From contig JAFNAJ010000016.1 of the NCBI GenBank assembly GCA_017860085.1, forward strand, positions 1 to 14,766: a stretch of DNA of 14,766 bases, given 5' to 3'. Position 1 is the first letter of the stretch, and each line of letters begins with the position of its first letter. Position numbers and translations under genes: made by a program. The notes beneath the pieces are model-generated. The model worked only from the letters and a program-made list of their open reading frames with translations, had not been told where the DNA came from and searched no databases. Positions 14,123 through 14,766 of this stretch are shown here, in pieces. Source of the stretch: Acidobacteriota bacterium (lineage in GTDB: Bacteria > Acidobacteriota > Vicinamibacteria > Vicinamibacterales > JAFNAJ01).

Positions 14123-14137
14123 TGGCACAGGGCTTGG
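14123..14137 (+). promoter_or_regulatory. sigma-54 (-24/-12) promoter candidate for the Wzz-like gene
   Basis: TGGCAC-N5-TTGG reproduces the full -24 hexamer of the consensus TGGCAC-N5-TTGC with exact spacing; only the -12 C differs. Transcription would begin near 14149, 2 nt before the GTG start, so the message would be almost leaderless. No Shine-Dalgarno is visible before the gene, which is consistent with that. The element lies in the 151-nt gap after the methyltransferase gene. Confidence 0.5.
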
Positions 14138-14150
14138 TCTTCCCCGGGCC

Positions 14151-14766
14151 GTGAGTTCCAAGACCCCACTGCCCACCGACAGTCCGGCCGAGGCCACGGA
14201 GTCCGGCCTTCCAATCGACCTGAGGGCGACGGCCATCGGACTGTGGAAGCGACGGGCCGTGCCGGCCGCGTTTCTGCTCCTCTCGGTGCCCGCGGCCATC
14301 CTGTGTGCCCTGCTCGTGGGCAGCCGCACCTACCGCGCCGAGACGGTGCTCCTCTACAAGCCCGTCCTCATCGGCGGCGAGGTCGCCAGCGACCTGCAGA
14401 CGCAGATGCACATGGTCAAGGTGCAGGGCAACCTCGAGGAGGCGGGAGCCCGATTGTCTCCTCCGCTGCCGGCAACCGCCATGGGCGCCGCGACGGAGGT
14501 GCGCATCCAGAAGGACACGGACCTGCTCTTCATCAGCGCCGTGGCCAACGACGCGCAGACGGCCGCGAAGGCGGCTGACGCGCTGCGCGAGGTCTTCCTG
14601 GAAAACCAGAATCGCGTGCGCCGGGCGGAGGCCGACCGGCGGGTGCAGGAGCTCTCGAAGCGCCTCGACGAGGTGAGGGCGTCACTGGTCGCGGCCGACC
14701 GGAACTTCGCGGACTTCACTGCGCGCAATCAGCTCATCGACCTCGAGAAGGAGACCGGCAGCTACC
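14151..14766 (+). CDS. Wzz/GumC-like polysaccharide chain-length determinant (3' end outside window)
   Basis: Frame 3 is open from GTG 14151 to the window end, giving 205 residues of an unfinished protein. A short proline-rich cytoplasmic segment is followed by LRATAIGLWKRRAV (24-37) and a membrane helix at about 37-57. A periplasmic part with the strand TYRAETVLLYKP (60-71) follows. The segment from about 110 resembles the Wzz pattern of a strand followed by repeated A-N-D-A-Q-T-A-A-type helices (KDTDLLFISAVANDAQTAAKAADAL). From about 150 to the end the sequence is charged and heptad-like, consistent with the long coiled coil of co-polymerases. Such proteins control polymer length with Wzy. 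The second membrane helix and any tyrosine-kinase domain would lie beyond the window. The frame has a stop at 14094, so the start must be downstream of that; GTG 14151 is the only reasonable choice before the first helix. Confidence 0.82.
   Translation, partial: MSSKTPLPTDSPAEATESGLPIDLRATAIGLWKRRAVPAAFLLLSVPAAILCALLVGSRTYRAETVLLYKPVLIGGEVASDLQTQMHMVKVQGNLEEAGARLSPPLPATAMGAATEVRIQKDTDLLFISAVANDAQTAAKAADALREVFLENQNRVRRAEADRRVQELSKRLDEVRASLVAADRNFADFTARNQLIDLEKETGSY

Noticed and set aside
1..14766. CRISPR arrays, tRNA or rRNA genes, insertion sequences, phage or plasmid genes
   Set aside because: No regularly spaced repeats, cloverleaf-like segments, transposase or integrase motifs, or terminal inverted repeats were seen by eye on either strand.

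Overview
The window comes from a very GC-rich bacterium with strong G/C preference at third codon positions and tightly packed, often overlapping genes. The gene mix fits a free-living Gram-negative such as an Acidobacteriota or deltaproteobacterial lineage: a Wzx-type flippase, a Wzy/WaaL-type ligase or polymerase, a Wzz-type co-polymerase, an NtrC-type regulator and H-NOX signalling. No ribosomal or other marker gene is present, so the phylum is inference. No tRNA, rRNA, CRISPR array, insertion sequence or phage gene was found.

Layout. (1) Bases 1-3719, plus strand: the 3' end of an unrecognised gene, a NodB-like polysaccharide deacetylase family protein, a family 2 glycosyltransferase and a polysaccharide flippase. 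The first two overlap by ATGA and the next gaps are 2 and 4 nt, so this is the end of a glycan operon. (2) Bases 3720-9668, signalling: an H-NOX haem protein is translationally coupled to a 961-residue histidine kinase (HNOBA-PAS-PAS-GAF-PAS-HisKA-HATPase). A sigma-54-dependent response regulator converges on it from the minus strand. Divergent from the regulator are a stand-alone Hpt protein and a STAS protein. (3) Bases 9665-14766, plus strand: an alkaline-phosphatase-superfamily enzyme overlapping the STAS gene, an acyltransferase-3 membrane protein, an O-antigen ligase/polymerase-like protein, a SAM methyltransferase and the start of a Wzz/GumC-like chain-length protein cut by the window end.

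How the parts may work together. The outer genes build, modify, flip and polymerise a surface or secreted polysaccharide. The central genes look like a gas-responsive two-component system placed inside that locus. The H-NOX protein keeps the haem-ligand His and the YxSxR motif but has Pro where oxygen-binding members carry the distal Tyr, so nitric oxide is the expected ligand. The kinase's first PAS domain aligns without gaps to the haem pocket of FixL, so oxygen or redox input could be added.

Two -24/-12 (sigma-54) promoter-like sequences lie in the two largest intergenic regions. One precedes the Hpt-STAS-phosphatase genes and the other precedes the Wzz-like gene. A working model (inference) is that gas sensing by H-NOX and the kinase controls the sigma-54 activator, which turns on both halves of the downstream polysaccharide genes. 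All functional statements come from reading motifs; no database search was run.
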